Positions 8,112 through 16,112 of a stretch of 64,000 nucleotides of DNA are shown piece by piece. Source of the stretch: Eggerthellaceae bacterium (GTDB lineage: Bacteria; Actinomycetota; Coriobacteriia; Coriobacteriales; Eggerthellaceae); the NCBI GenBank assembly GCA_017432445.1, contig JAFRJC010000088.1:1-64000 (forward strand), written 5' to 3'. Positions within the stretch are counted from its first letter, which is position 1. Every line of letters begins with the position of its first letter. A program made the position numbers and the translations under genes. Under the pieces are notes generated by a model. That model did no database searches. It was not told the DNA's origin and saw only the letters and a list, made by a program, of their open reading frames with translations.

Positions 8112-8840
8112 CTACCGTGCGCAGTACGCCTCGATTGCACGCGCAGCAAATTTAGCCGTGCCTGTACCGGCGGCAGCGTCGATGTTCTGCGTGAACTCGC
8201 CGCCGGCTCCGTACATTTGGCCTAAACCGGCAAGCACCTCGTCGGAGCACTGGTAGAAGTTCGCGCTGATGAAATCCTGCAGCTTCTTCACCTGCGAGAG
8301 CGCCTCGGGCGAGTCAGGCGCGCCTTCCTTAAGCGCGCCGAATTCCACGAACAGCCCCATCATCTGTTCAATCATCTCGTTCCTCTCGCCAGGAGTGCGA
8401 CCGCGGTCCTTCTCCTCGAACTCCGCGTATTCGCTCGTGGAACCCCACTGCTCCTTGGCACGTTGTGCATACTCATCAATCTTGCTCGTGTCGAATGCCT
8501 CGAAATCCATGGTGTTCCCCTTTCCCTCCCGAAGCTCATTCGCAAGCTCGATGAGGTTCTGCAAGTGTTCCTTTTTGAGCGTGAGCAGCTGTATCTGCTG
8601 GTCGAGCGCGCGTGCCTTGTCGAAATCAGGCGCTTCGACGATGCGTTTGATTTCCTTCAGCGGAAACTCGAGCTCCCTGAACAGCAGTATCTGCTGGAGC
8701 CTCTCGAGCGCCGCCTCGTCGTAGAGCCGGTACCCCGCCTCGGTTCGCTGCGCTGGACGCAGAAGGCCGATGTTGTCGTAATGCTGCAGCGTGCGCACGC
8801 TCACACCCGCCAGCTCGCTCACTTCGTGCACCGTCAACAC
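8112..8840 (-). CDS. MerR-family regulator with TipAS-type drug-binding domain
   Basis: 242 residues. The N-terminal winged helix MLTVHEVSELAGVSVRTL is followed by QHYDNIGLLRPAQRT and YRLYDE, the standard MerR DNA-binding pattern (residues 1-70). A long dimerisation helix lies near residues 75-110. The C-terminal 130 residues match the layout of the TipAS antibiotic-recognition domain: EYAQRAKEQWGST, GLFVEFGALKEG and FYQCSDEVLAGLGQMY. Such proteins sense peptide or other antibiotics and activate their own promoter. A MerR-type operator with a 19-base spacer lies directly upstream (8865-8895), so autoregulation is likely. No obvious efflux gene is adjacent, so the rest of the regulon is unknown. 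Confidence 0.9.
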   Translation of the reverse strand: MLTVHEVSELAGVSVRTLQHYDNIGLLRPAQRTEAGYRLYDEAALERLQQILLFRELEFPLKEIKRIVEAPDFDKARALDQQIQLLTLKKEHLQNLIELANELREGKGNTMDFEAFDTSKIDEYAQRAKEQWGSTSEYAEFEEKDRGRTPGERNEMIEQMMGLFVEFGALKEGAPDSPEALSQVKKLQDFISANFYQCSDEVLAGLGQMYGAGGEFTQNIDAAAGTGTAKFAARAIEAYCAR

Positions 8841-8864
8841 ATGCGCCTCCCTTCGCCTATTGAC

Positions 8865-8895
8865 ACTATGAACTATTACGTTACGTAAGGGTCAA
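8865..8895 (-). promoter_or_regulatory. MerR-type promoter/operator of the TipAL-like gene
   Basis: On the minus strand TTGACC (8895-8890) and CATAGT (8870-8865) are 19 bases apart, the overlong spacer typical of MerR-controlled promoters. A perfect 6-1-6 dyad, TTACGT T ACGTAA, at 8876-8888 fills the spacer. The -10 box is about 25 bases from the ATG at 8840. Confidence 0.7.
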
Positions 8896-9065
8896 TACTT
8901 TTTTTGAAATTCTTTGCAGACCAACCAGCGGCACATTTGGGAAGAGAAGATCTGCGTGTCTTCGAGGTGCATTCACCCCAGAATGGAAGCTGAACTGCGC
9001 TAGGATGGTCGTGTTCAACTAGATTGACGATGTGCACTTCAAAAACATCGAGGAGGCAAGCTGCC

Positions 9066-10025
9066 ATGACGCTAACGCTGAAGGAAATCGAGGAGGCACG
9101 CGCGAGGATTGCGCCCTACATCGTGCGAACGCCGCTCCTGCGGTTGCGCAACCTGGACGAACACCTCGGCTGCGAGGTCTACGCAAAGCCGGAATGCCTG
9201 CAGACCACGGGTTCGTTCAAGCTGCGCGGCGCCCTGAACAAAGTGCTTTCGCTTTCCGAAGACGAGCTCGAGCGCGGCATCGTAGCCGCCTCGTCGGGCA
9301 ATCATGGCAAGGCGCTCGCCTACACTGCGAAAATGCTCGGCGTGAAGGCGACTATCGTCTTGCCTTACGCTGCGGCGCAGGTGAAAGTGGACACGATACA
9401 GAACTGGGGCGCTGAAATCGTCCGATGCGACGTGGCCGAGCGCTTCGAAGTGGCGAGGCGAATTGCGCAAGAGCGCGGCGCCGCATTGGTGCCGCCCTTC
9501 AACGACGAGGCCATCATGGCTGGCCAGGGCACAGCGGGGCTCGAAATCGTGGAGGAATGCCCCGATTTGGACGCAATCGTCGTACCCGTTAGCGGAGGCG
9601 GGCTGATCGGCGGCGTGGCTACGGCTGTGAAGGCCGTATCACCTGCGGCCAAGATTTTCGGTGCAGAACCGGCCATGCTGCCGCGCTATTCGAAAAGCCT
9701 TGCGGCCGGCCATCCGGTCACAATCGAGAAGAGGGAAACCGTCGCCGACGCCCTGCTCTCGCTCATACCAGGCGACGTGTGCTTCCCCTACGTCAAAGCG
9801 CATGTCGATGCGATAGCCGATGTTGACGAGGAGTACATCCTCAAGGGCATGAAACTCGTCATCACGGAGGGCAGGCTGCTGTGCGAGGCGGCCGCCGGCA
9901 TCGGCGCGGGCGCCATCCTGCAAGAGCTGATTCCCGTGAAGGAAACGGACAAGGTCTGCCTGTTCGTCTCGGGCGGCAGCGTCTCCATAGAACAGCTCCG
10001 GATGCTGGAAGGCCTCGCAATCTGA
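9066..10025 (+). CDS. PLP-dependent threonine/serine ammonia-lyase
   Basis: 319 residues, the size of catabolic TdcB-like threonine dehydratases that lack the ACT regulatory domain. It deaminates threonine or serine to 2-oxobutyrate or pyruvate in the cytoplasm. The PLP-binding lysine is in TTGSFKLRGALNK near residue 55; SSGNHGKALAYTAK, PVSGGGLIGGVATA (phosphate-binding glycine loop) and the closing FVSGGSVS are all present. The start is ATG 9066, preceded by GAGGAGG; an upstream in-frame ATG at 9024 has no ribosome site. It is followed by a strong bidirectional terminator shared with the convergent thiamine transporter operon. Serine racemase or hydroxyaspartate activity is a less likely alternative. 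Confidence 0.87.
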   Translation: MTLTLKEIEEARARIAPYIVRTPLLRLRNLDEHLGCEVYAKPECLQTTGSFKLRGALNKVLSLSEDELERGIVAASSGNHGKALAYTAKMLGVKATIVLPYAAAQVKVDTIQNWGAEIVRCDVAERFEVARRIAQERGAALVPPFNDEAIMAGQGTAGLEIVEECPDLDAIVVPVSGGGLIGGVATAVKAVSPAAKIFGAEPAMLPRYSKSLAAGHPVTIEKRETVADALLSLIPGDVCFPYVKAHVDAIADVDEEYILKGMKLVITEGRLLCEAAAGIGAGAILQELIPVKETDKVCLFVSGGSVSIEQLRMLEGLAI

Positions 10026-10047
10026 TCGCTTGTCTCGCAGGCAATCG

Positions 10048-10090
10048 ATCTCTCCGGAGGCAATCGATCGCCTCCGGAGAGATGATTCTT
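10048..10090. terminator. Bidirectional terminator, dehydratase / thiZ
   Basis: A perfect 14-base stem (10048-10061 with 10070-10083; arm ATCTCTCCGGAGGC) and an eight-base loop AATCGATC lie between convergent genes. On the plus side the stem is followed by GATTCTTTT. Confidence 0.75.
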
Positions 10091-10094
10091 TTAA

Positions 10095-10901
10095 TCATTC
10101 ACCTTTGAGAAATTCCATCACGCGAACTTTGGCCTCGAGGAACTGGGGAGTTAAGGCAAACTCGGCTGCGCTCGCGCCTTGCGGGCGGGAAGGCTCAACA
10201 CGTCCGATGACGGTGGCCGGCGAACTTTCGTCTGCTGCGCTGACATTGAGACGGCCGAGCACGTAGACGCAATCCGCCATCATGCACGCCTCATCGGCAT
10301 CGTGGGTGATCATGAGGGTGGAAAGCCCCAGGTCGGCTGCTTCCCCACGGAACCAATCGCGCAGATCAGCGCGCGTGATGGCATCGAGCGCTGAGAACGG
10401 CTCGTCGAGGATGACCACGTCGTTTCCCATGAGGTACGTGCGAAGGAACGCGGCCCTCTGCCGCATGCCCCCCGAAAGCTGGGAAGGCCACTTCCCCTCC
10501 GCATCCTTCAGGCCGAATCGTTCGAGCAGCGGACGCGCCTTCTCTCGGGCCTTCGCCTTGCGCATGCCGCCCAACGTGAGCGGAAGGCAAGCGTTGTCGA
10601 TGACCGTCAGGTTGGGAAGCAGCAAATCCTTCTGAAGCATATAGCTCACGCGTCCCGGCTTGCCGGTCACGTCGTCGCCGTGCAGCAGCACACAGCCCTT
10701 GCGCGGCACGGACAGGCCGGCGAGAGCATGTAGGATGGTGGTCTTGCCCATGCCCGACCTTCCCACCAGACAGGTGATTTGACCGGGAAGCACGGCGAGG
10801 TCGACGCCTTCGACCACCGAAGGCCCGTCACCCCAGCCCAGCGTGAGGTCGCGCGCCTCAAGCGCGACGGCGCCCACGCCTTGTGTTCCCACATCTACCA
10901 T
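10095..10901 (-). CDS. thiZ: ABC transporter ATPase, thiamine-precursor uptake (ThiZ-like)
   Basis: 268 residues. Walker A is LVGRSGMGKTTIL near residue 42, the ABC signature LSGGMRQRAAF near residue 142 and Walker B VVILDEPFSALD near residue 162; the H-loop histidine is in MITHDADEA. The protein belongs to the nitrate/sulfonate/taurine ATPase group, which includes ThiZ. It is the last gene of the permease, binding-protein, ATPase operon that begins with a TPP riboswitch, which is why pyrimidine (HMP or formylaminopyrimidine) import is proposed rather than nitrate or sulfonate. A 13-base perfect hairpin sits in the 51-base gap before it and could lower its expression relative to the binding protein. 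Confidence 0.85.
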   Translation of the reverse strand: MVDVGTQGVGAVALEARDLTLGWGDGPSVVEGVDLAVLPGQITCLVGRSGMGKTTILHALAGLSVPRKGCVLLHGDDVTGKPGRVSYMLQKDLLLPNLTVIDNACLPLTLGGMRKAKAREKARPLLERFGLKDAEGKWPSQLSGGMRQRAAFLRTYLMGNDVVILDEPFSALDAITRADLRDWFRGEAADLGLSTLMITHDADEACMMADCVYVLGRLNVSAADESSPATVIGRVEPSRPQGASAAEFALTPQFLEAKVRVMEFLKGE

Positions 10902-10919
10902 TGCCCTGCTCCCAACAAC

Positions 10920-10946
10920 GAGACAAAGGGGCCGCCCCTTTGTCTC
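10920..10946. terminator. Intra-operon hairpin between thiY and thiZ
   Basis: A perfect 13-base stem (arm GAGACAAAGGGGC) around a single central base lies between the thiY stop and the thiZ start. On the minus strand it is not followed by a T-run, so it is better read as an attenuator, an mRNA-stabilising structure or a repeat than as a strong terminator. On the plus strand ATTTTCTT follows. Confidence 0.5.
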
Positions 10947-10952
10947 ATTTTC

Positions 10953-12017
10953 TTACTCTAGATACTCCATCGTGAAACCGCTTGCGGCATCGAAGGGGTT
11001 CTCGGAAAGGCCCTCGTCATTGATCCATTGATAGAACGCAGACCAGCGCGCTTCGTCGATGACGCCCCAACTCGGCGCATCGGCGATGTACTGCGGCGAG
11101 AGAATCGACTGAGCCTCCTGGATCAGGGCCGGGTCGAGCTCGGGAACAGCCGCGCACAAGATCTCACCTGATTCCTGCGGGTTCTCGGCGGCAAATTCGT
11201 AACCGCGCTTGGCCGCGCGCAAGAACGCGCGAACGGTATCGGGGTTCGCCTTCGCAAAGTCGTCATTGACCGCGATGACCGGCGTGTAGAAGTCGAAAAT
11301 CGTGTCCATGTCGCCGAACGCAAAGTAGTTGACCGGGTAGCCCTGCAGCTTCGCGTTGGCAACCGCCCACCATTCGTACACCCAGACGCAGTCGTACAAA
11401 TCGGCTTGCAGGCCCATGACGTCATCGTCGACCTCGTAGGGCACGAGCTCGACGTCATCGAACGATGCGCCCCCATCCTCGACAAGCTTCTTGATGGTAG
11501 CCAGCTCGACAGGAAGGTTCCAAGTTGCGTAGCGATGGCCGGCCATCTGGGCAGGCTTCGTTATGCCGTCTTTTTCGCGGCTCAAGATACCGCTCGTGTT
11601 GTGCTGCACGACCGCGGCGACGGCAGTATACGGCATGGGAGTTGCCGAGCCCAGGCTGTTGGCGATGTAGTCCTGGTAAGTCATGCCCATATTGGCTCCT
11701 CCCGACCCGATGAGCGCGTCGGAGCCGTCAGCGGGCGCGGGCACGAACTCTACCTCGACCCCTTCCTCGGCAAACCAGCCCTTCTCCTGTGCCACGTACA
11801 AACCGGTATGGTTCACGTTCGGCGCGTAGTCCAACACGAACGATACCTTCGCCAACTCGCCGGCATCCGCTGCAGCGCTCTCGCTCGACGACGCCGAGTC
11901 AGCGCTCGCCCCATCCGAGCTCGCCGCACTCGATGATGTCTGCGCGCATCCCCACAAGCAGCAAAGCGCTGCGAGCGCACACGCGATAAGCGTTGCTGCA
12001 AAACGTTTCCTTCCCAT
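10953..12017 (-). CDS. thiY: Substrate-binding lipoprotein, thiamine-precursor ABC transporter (ThiY-like)
   Basis: 354 residues. A signal peptide with lipobox LWGC near residue 24 indicates a lipoprotein tethered outside the membrane, followed by a Ser/Ala/Glu-rich linker to about residue 53. The mature domain is of the NMT1/THI5-like type: LDYAPNVNHTGLYVAQEKGW, then GMTYQDYIANSLG, WNLPVELATIKKLVEDGG and VYEWWAVANAKLQGY, all typical of pyrimidine-precursor binding proteins. Together with the upstream TPP riboswitch this supports uptake of HMP or formylaminopyrimidine for thiamine synthesis. It lies between the permease (126-base gap) and the ATPase gene. Ligand identity beyond a thiamine pyrimidine precursor is inference. 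Confidence 0.88.
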   Translation of the reverse strand: MGRKRFAATLIACALAALCCLWGCAQTSSSAASSDGASADSASSSESAAADAGELAKVSFVLDYAPNVNHTGLYVAQEKGWFAEEGVEVEFVPAPADGSDALIGSGGANMGMTYQDYIANSLGSATPMPYTAVAAVVQHNTSGILSREKDGITKPAQMAGHRYATWNLPVELATIKKLVEDGGASFDDVELVPYEVDDDVMGLQADLYDCVWVYEWWAVANAKLQGYPVNYFAFGDMDTIFDFYTPVIAVNDDFAKANPDTVRAFLRAAKRGYEFAAENPQESGEILCAAVPELDPALIQEAQSILSPQYIADAPSWGVIDEARWSAFYQWINDEGLSENPFDAASGFTMEYLE

Positions 12018-12143
12018 AACTCGCTCCCTTCCGCCGCCTTCCCTACGGCATGAATCGCGCTGTCTCCTTCAACAGCTGAGCCGATACCTAACCTGCACTT
12101 GAGGCAAACCTCTTACGGCTTTCCCCGAAAACGCCAATGGGCA

Positions 12144-12920
12144 CTACCTCTCCTTCTTCGCTTTGCGCTCCTCGCGCTTCCAGGGCATGCATACCCTTTC
12201 CAAAACGCCCACAAGGCCGAGCAGCGCCATCGAAAGCACGCTGATCACCAGAATCGACGCGAACATCTTGTCGTAGGAAAACGACTTGCGCACGCGCGTC
12301 ATGTACACGCCCAACCCCGAGAACCCGCCAAGCCATTCGGCGATGACGGCGCCGACGATAGCGTACGTCGCAGAGATCTTGAGGCCCGCAAAGAACGGCT
12401 CGGCAGCGGCAGGCAGCTTGACGTAGCGAAAGATTTGCCAAGTCGTGGCATGCATCGTGCGCATGAGGTCGATCTGGTCGGGGTCGACCGAACGGAAGCC
12501 CGACACAAGCGAGACCGCCACCGGGAAAAACGTGATGAACACGATGAGAACGACCTTCGGAAGCAAACCGTAACCGAACCATAGGACGAGAAGCGGCGCG
12601 ACGGCGATGGCGGGAACGGTTTGGGAGAGCGTGATGAGCGGCTGCAGTGCAAGGTAAAACGTTTCGAAGCGATCCATCAGCACGGCGAGCACGAACCCGA
12701 TCACCACGCCGATTGCCAAGCCGACCGCCGCCTCCACGAGCGTCGTCACCGTGTGCTGCCAGATGGTCGGCACGTCGGCAATCAGCGCGACGATGACCTG
12801 AGATGGGGCAGGCAGAAGATATGCGGGCACCACGCCTAGGCGGCAAACAAGTTCCCACACCGCGAGCAACGCGAGCATCGCCACGGTGGGTACGAGAATT
12901 CTTTTCGCAGATGGTCCCAT
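12144..12920 (-). CDS. thiX: ABC permease, thiamine-precursor uptake (ThiX-like)
   Basis: 258 residues, with about six membrane helices. The cytoplasmic EAA loop is visible in DLMRTMHATTWQIFRYVKLPAAAEPFF near residues 155-180, where the ATPase docks. The ATG at 12920 is only a few bases from the 3' end of the TPP aptamer, and its ribosome site (AGGA) is part of the aptamer's last strand, so translation should be shut when TPP is bound. It is the first gene of the operon. A terminal basic tail (KREERKAKKER) follows the last helix. Assignment to thiamine-precursor transport rests on the riboswitch and the neighbouring binding protein. Confidence 0.87.
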   Translation of the reverse strand: MGPSAKRILVPTVAMLALLAVWELVCRLGVVPAYLLPAPSQVIVALIADVPTIWQHTVTTLVEAAVGLAIGVVIGFVLAVLMDRFETFYLALQPLITLSQTVPAIAVAPLLVLWFGYGLLPKVVLIVFITFFPVAVSLVSGFRSVDPDQIDLMRTMHATTWQIFRYVKLPAAAEPFFAGLKISATYAIVGAVIAEWLGGFSGLGVYMTRVRKSFSYDKMFASILVISVLSMALLGLVGVLERVCMPWKREERKAKKER

Positions 12921-12925
12921 ATTTT

Positions 12926-13014
12926 CCTACGCCAGCATTATCTGGATCAGGTTCTTGGGTCGCGGTGAAACGCACCACCTCTCAGCCGGACTCCATCCAG
13001 CTCCCCTTGAGGCT
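12926..13014 (-). promoter_or_regulatory. TPP (THI-box) riboswitch
   Basis: On the minus strand the aptamer reads GGGGAGC, then CTGAGAGG (pyrimidine-sensing strand), then ACCTGATCCAGATAATGC and GGCGTAGGA, the hallmark THI-box order. A -10 box TATACT at 13023-13018 starts transcription just before it. The thiX start codon follows within six bases, so the ribosome site is inside the closing helix. This argues for translational control by TPP rather than a downstream terminator; none is visible between aptamer and gene. Confidence 0.95.
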
Positions 13015-13017
13015 TGC

Positions 13018-13023
13018 AGTATA
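13018..13023 (-). promoter_or_regulatory. -10 box of the thiXYZ operon
   Basis: TATACT on the minus strand lies directly before the riboswitch, so transcription would begin near 13011, the aptamer's 5' end. The -35 is weak. Confidence 0.5.
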
Positions 13024-13077
13024 CCATCCACGTTCCACATTGGATAGACGCTTATCGGAAAACTGGCCAGCCTTGAG

Positions 13078-13120
13078 GAGGGGAATGAGTCGCAGGACTG
13101 TCCTGCGGCTCATTCCCCTC
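13078..13120. repeat. TGAGTC-type hairpin with AGGACTGTCCT centre
   Basis: A near-perfect inverted repeat: arm GAGGGGAATGAGTCGCAGGA with its complement, one G-T pair. A related hairpin with the same AGGACTGTCCT centre and GCGACTCAT arm occurs at 19873. It lies between divergent genes, so it does not serve as a convergent terminator here. Confidence 0.6.
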
Positions 13121-13167
13121 CCAGGCCACCCGCCCTATCCAGAATGGTAGGCTCGCGCTATTAAATG

Positions 13168-13198
13168 TTGTAGATATATAGCAAAACGGTCGTATAAT
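13168..13198 (+). promoter_or_regulatory. Promoter upstream of the YjiH-type gene
   Basis: A perfect TATAAT at 13193-13198 lies 36 bases before the ATG at 13234. TTGTAG at 13168-13173 is the best -35 match, with a long 19-base spacer. The DNA here is distinctly AT-rich compared with the flanks. Confidence 0.5.
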
Positions 13199-13233
13199 GA
13201 CGCAATCGCTCCAACTCGAAGAATAGGTTTCGC

Positions 13234-14598
13234 ATGGGTAAATACAACGGCAAGCAGATTGCAGGATTCATCATCCCCTCCGTCGTGGGCATCTTGTTGT
13301 TCATGATTCCCATCCAGGTGGACGGCAGCTGGACGATTGCGGTAAAGGTCGTTGCCGACGTCATCGGAAGCGCGCTCGGCGGATTCCTGCCGCTCCTGTG
13401 CGTCGTCATCGTGACGATATCGGCCGTGCTCGGCGTCGCATCGCTCGGCAAACCTTCGTTCATCACCTCCTACCCCATCATCGACGCGACGTTTACTGCA
13501 ACGCCGATCTGGGCCGTCATCCGCTGCATCGGCGCGATATTCATCTGGTTCACGTACCTCGGCGTGGGCGCTGAGGACGAGACGGATCCGTTCTATATAA
13601 TCACCTGCGCCGACGCAGGCGGCTTCGTGCTCGGTGACCTTTTGACCGTGCTCGTCGTCATCTTCCTTCTGGCCGGCCTCCTACTGCCGCTCCTACTCGA
13701 CTTCGGCCTGCTGGAATTCATCGGCGCGCTGCTGACGAAGGTCATGCGCCCCCTGTTCAAGATCCCCGGTCGTGCGGCGGTCGACTGCATCACCTCCTGG
13801 ATCGGCGACGGCACGCTCGGCGTCATGCTCACAGCCAACCAGTACGAAGGCGGCTACTATTCGGCCCGCGAGGCCTCCATCGTGTCGACGACGTTTTCCG
13901 CCGTATCGATCACCTTCAGCATCGTCGTGCTCGCGCAAGTCGGACTCATGGATTACTTTGGCATGTACTACCTGCTCATCTGCGCCGTCGGTATCGTATG
14001 CGCTATCATCCTGCCGCGCATTCCACCTTTGAGCCTGAAGAAGGACGAGTACCTGGTTCCCGGGCGCGCCATGGCGGAAACCCTGCCGGAGGGCTACTCG
14101 AACTCCGTGCAATACGGTCTAGACCTGGCCATCACCCGCGTCGACGAGCACCGTGGCCTCGTGCAGTTCCTGGAAAACGGCGTCAAGAACGCCGCCGGCA
14201 TGTGGTTCGGCGTGCTGCCCGTCGTCATGTGCATCGGCACGCTCGCGCTCGTGCTCGCCAACAACACGCCGATCTTCGACATCCTGGGCATGCCGTTCAT
14301 GCCGCTGCTCCAGGTGTTACAAGTCCCCGAAGCCGAGGCTGTCTCCAAGACGATGATCGTCGGTTTCACCGACATGTTCACGCCCTCGATCATCGCCGCC
14401 GCGTCGATAACCTCCGACATGGCCCGCTTCATCGTCGCCGTCATCTCGGTCACGCAGCTGATCTACCTGTCCGAAGTCGGTGGCCTGATTTTGGGCTCGA
14501 AGATCCCCGTGAACATCGTAGAGCTCTTCATCCTGTTCCTGGAACGCACGATCATAAGCCTGGTCATCGTCGCCCCGCTGGCGCATTTCATCTTCTAG
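13234..14598 (+). CDS. YjiH-family membrane protein (nucleoside-recognition/gate domain)
   Basis: 454 residues with ten or more hydrophobic helices. The segments GRAAVDCITSWIGDGTLGVML near residue 178 and GFTDMFTPSIIAAASI near residue 373 are the paired gate-type motifs shared by YjiH and spore-maturation A/B-like proteins. The family is a predicted inner-membrane transporter or gate; the substrate is not established. The ATG at 13234 follows GAATAGGTTTCGC, a weak ribosome site. The gene is monocistronic, with a TATAAT promoter upstream and a strong bidirectional hairpin downstream that it shares with the pntAB operon. Confidence 0.8.
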   Translation: MGKYNGKQIAGFIIPSVVGILLFMIPIQVDGSWTIAVKVVADVIGSALGGFLPLLCVVIVTISAVLGVASLGKPSFITSYPIIDATFTATPIWAVIRCIGAIFIWFTYLGVGAEDETDPFYIITCADAGGFVLGDLLTVLVVIFLLAGLLLPLLLDFGLLEFIGALLTKVMRPLFKIPGRAAVDCITSWIGDGTLGVMLTANQYEGGYYSAREASIVSTTFSAVSITFSIVVLAQVGLMDYFGMYYLLICAVGIVCAIILPRIPPLSLKKDEYLVPGRAMAETLPEGYSNSVQYGLDLAITRVDEHRGLVQFLENGVKNAAGMWFGVLPVVMCIGTLALVLANNTPIFDILGMPFMPLLQVLQVPEAEAVSKTMIVGFTDMFTPSIIAAASITSDMARFIVAVISVTQLIYLSEVGGLILGSKIPVNIVELFILFLERTIISLVIVAPLAHFIF

Positions 14599-14631
14599 CA
14601 AAGCGCAAGACAGCTTGTCCAAAACAAACAA

Positions 14632-14664
14632 AAACGAGTCGGAGATACGTTCTCCGACTCGTTT
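14632..14664. terminator. Bidirectional terminator with TACGT loop (yjiH / pntB)
   Basis: A perfect 14-base stem (arm AAACGAGTCGGAGA) around the loop TACGT, with A-run and T-run at the ends, lies between convergent genes. The same loop and a related stem recur at 17810 and 52455. Confidence 0.8.
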
Positions 14665-14683
14665 CATCATGCGGCCTGCAAAG

Positions 14684-16111
14684 CTACAGCGCAGCTATGA
14701 TGGCCTCCACGGACTGCTTGGCATCGCCAAGCAGCATGTCGGTGTTGTCGTTGTAGAACAGCGGGTTGACCACGCCCGCGTAGCCAGCATTTCCCATGGA
14801 GCGCTTGAAGGCGATGACATGTGCGGCCTCCCAAACCTTGAGCACCGGCATGCCCGCGATGGGGCTGCCCGGCTCGGTGAGGGCGGCGGGGTTGACGGTG
14901 TCGTTCGCGCCGATGACGAGCACTTCGTCGACGTCGGCGAAATCGTCGTTGATCTCATCCATCTCGAAGACGGCGTCATAAGGCACCTTCGCCTCGGCCA
15001 GAAGCACGTTCATGTGGCCGGGCATGCGCCCCGCCACGGGATGGATGCCAAACTTCACGTCCACGCCGCGCTCCTTGAGCTTGCGCGTGAGCTCGGCGAC
15101 CGGGAACTGAGCCTGCGCCACCGCCATGCCGTAACCAGGAGCGATGACGACGGTCTTAGCTGCCTTGAGCGCTTCGGCAGCCTGTTCTGCGTTGATTTCG
15201 GTATGGGTGCCGTAGTCCTTCTGCTCGCCTGCACCCTTCGTGGCACCGTCGCCGAAGCCGCCGAGGATGACGCTTGCAAACGAGCGGTTCATGCCCTTAC
15301 ACATGATGTAGGAAAGGTACGCGCCTGACGAGCCCACGAGCGAGCCCGTGATGATGAGCAGGTCGTTTCCCAGCGTGAAGCCGGCCATGGCCGCAGCCCA
15401 GCCGGAATAGGAGTTGAGCATCGAGACGACAACCGGCATGTCGCCGCCACCTATGGCCAGCACCAGGTGCGCGCCGAGTACGAGCGAGACGACCGTGATG
15501 ATGGCAAGCGGTACAAGCCCCGCCTCGACGCCAGTCGTGTTGATGAGCCAGCCGATGCACACAAGGCATATGATGACCATGATCGCGTTGACCGCGTTGC
15601 GCCCGGGAATCGTCAGCGGCTTTCCCGAAATCCTAGCCGAGAGCTTGAGGAAGGCCACAATCGAACCCGTGAACGTGACGGCTCCGATGAACACGGCAAG
15701 CCCCACCTCACCCAGGTGGTAGGCATTCATAGCGCCCTCGTAGTAGCCGCCCGGCTCGGTGATGAAGGAATTGAAGCCCACGAGCACGGCAGCAAGGCCC
15801 ACGAACTGGTGCAGCATGGCTACGAGCTGCGGCATTTCGGTCATCTGCACCTTGACCGCGCGCCAAACGCCGATGGCCGCGCCGATGGCCATGCCCACGA
15901 CCATCAAGCCAGCCGCCTGGACGGCGACTTCGGCGTTGCCGGCGAGCGTGACCACGATGACGGCCACGACCGCCAAGGCCATGCCGCACACGCCGAAGAG
16001 ATTCCCACGCTTTGCTGTCTTTTGCTGCGAGAGGCCGGCGAGCGCCAGGATGAACAGCAGGCCCGCCAGGATGTAGGCGAGCATCTCGAATTGGGTGAAC
16101 ATCTCCAGCAT
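14684..16111 (-). CDS. pntB: NAD(P) transhydrogenase subunit beta
   Basis: 475 residues, normal for PntB. The N-terminal two thirds hold about eight to nine membrane helices forming half of the proton channel. The C-terminal domain III binds NADP(H): [17 protein letters not shown] near residue 313 (nucleotide loop), [20 protein letters not shown] near residue 347 and [12 protein letters not shown] near residue 393. With PntA it couples proton entry across the cytoplasmic membrane to hydride transfer from NADH to NADP+. The ATG follows the pntA stop by one base, so translation is coupled. The gene ends before a strong hairpin at 14632. Confidence 0.97.
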   Translation of the reverse strand: MLEMFTQFEMLAYILAGLLFILALAGLSQQKTAKRGNLFGVCGMALAVVAVIVVTLAGNAEVAVQAAGLMVVGMAIGAAIGVWRAVKVQMTEMPQLVAMLHQFVGLAAVLVGFNSFITEPGGYYEGAMNAYHLGEVGLAVFIGAVTFTGSIVAFLKLSARISGKPLTIPGRNAVNAIMVIICLVCIGWLINTTGVEAGLVPLAIITVVSLVLGAHLVLAIGGGDMPVVVSMLNSYSGWAAAMAGFTLGNDLLIITGSLVGSSGAYLSYIMCKGMNRSFASVILGGFGDGATKGAGEQKDYGTHTEINAEQAAEALKAAKTVVIAPGYGMAVAQAQFPVAELTRKLKERGVDVKFGIHPVAGRMPGHMNVLLAEAKVPYDAVFEMDEINDDFADVDEVLVIGANDTVNPAALTEPGSPIAGMPVLKVWEAAHVIAFKRSMGNAGYAGVVNPLFYNDNTDMLLGDAKQSVEAIIAAL

Positions 16112-16112
16112 G

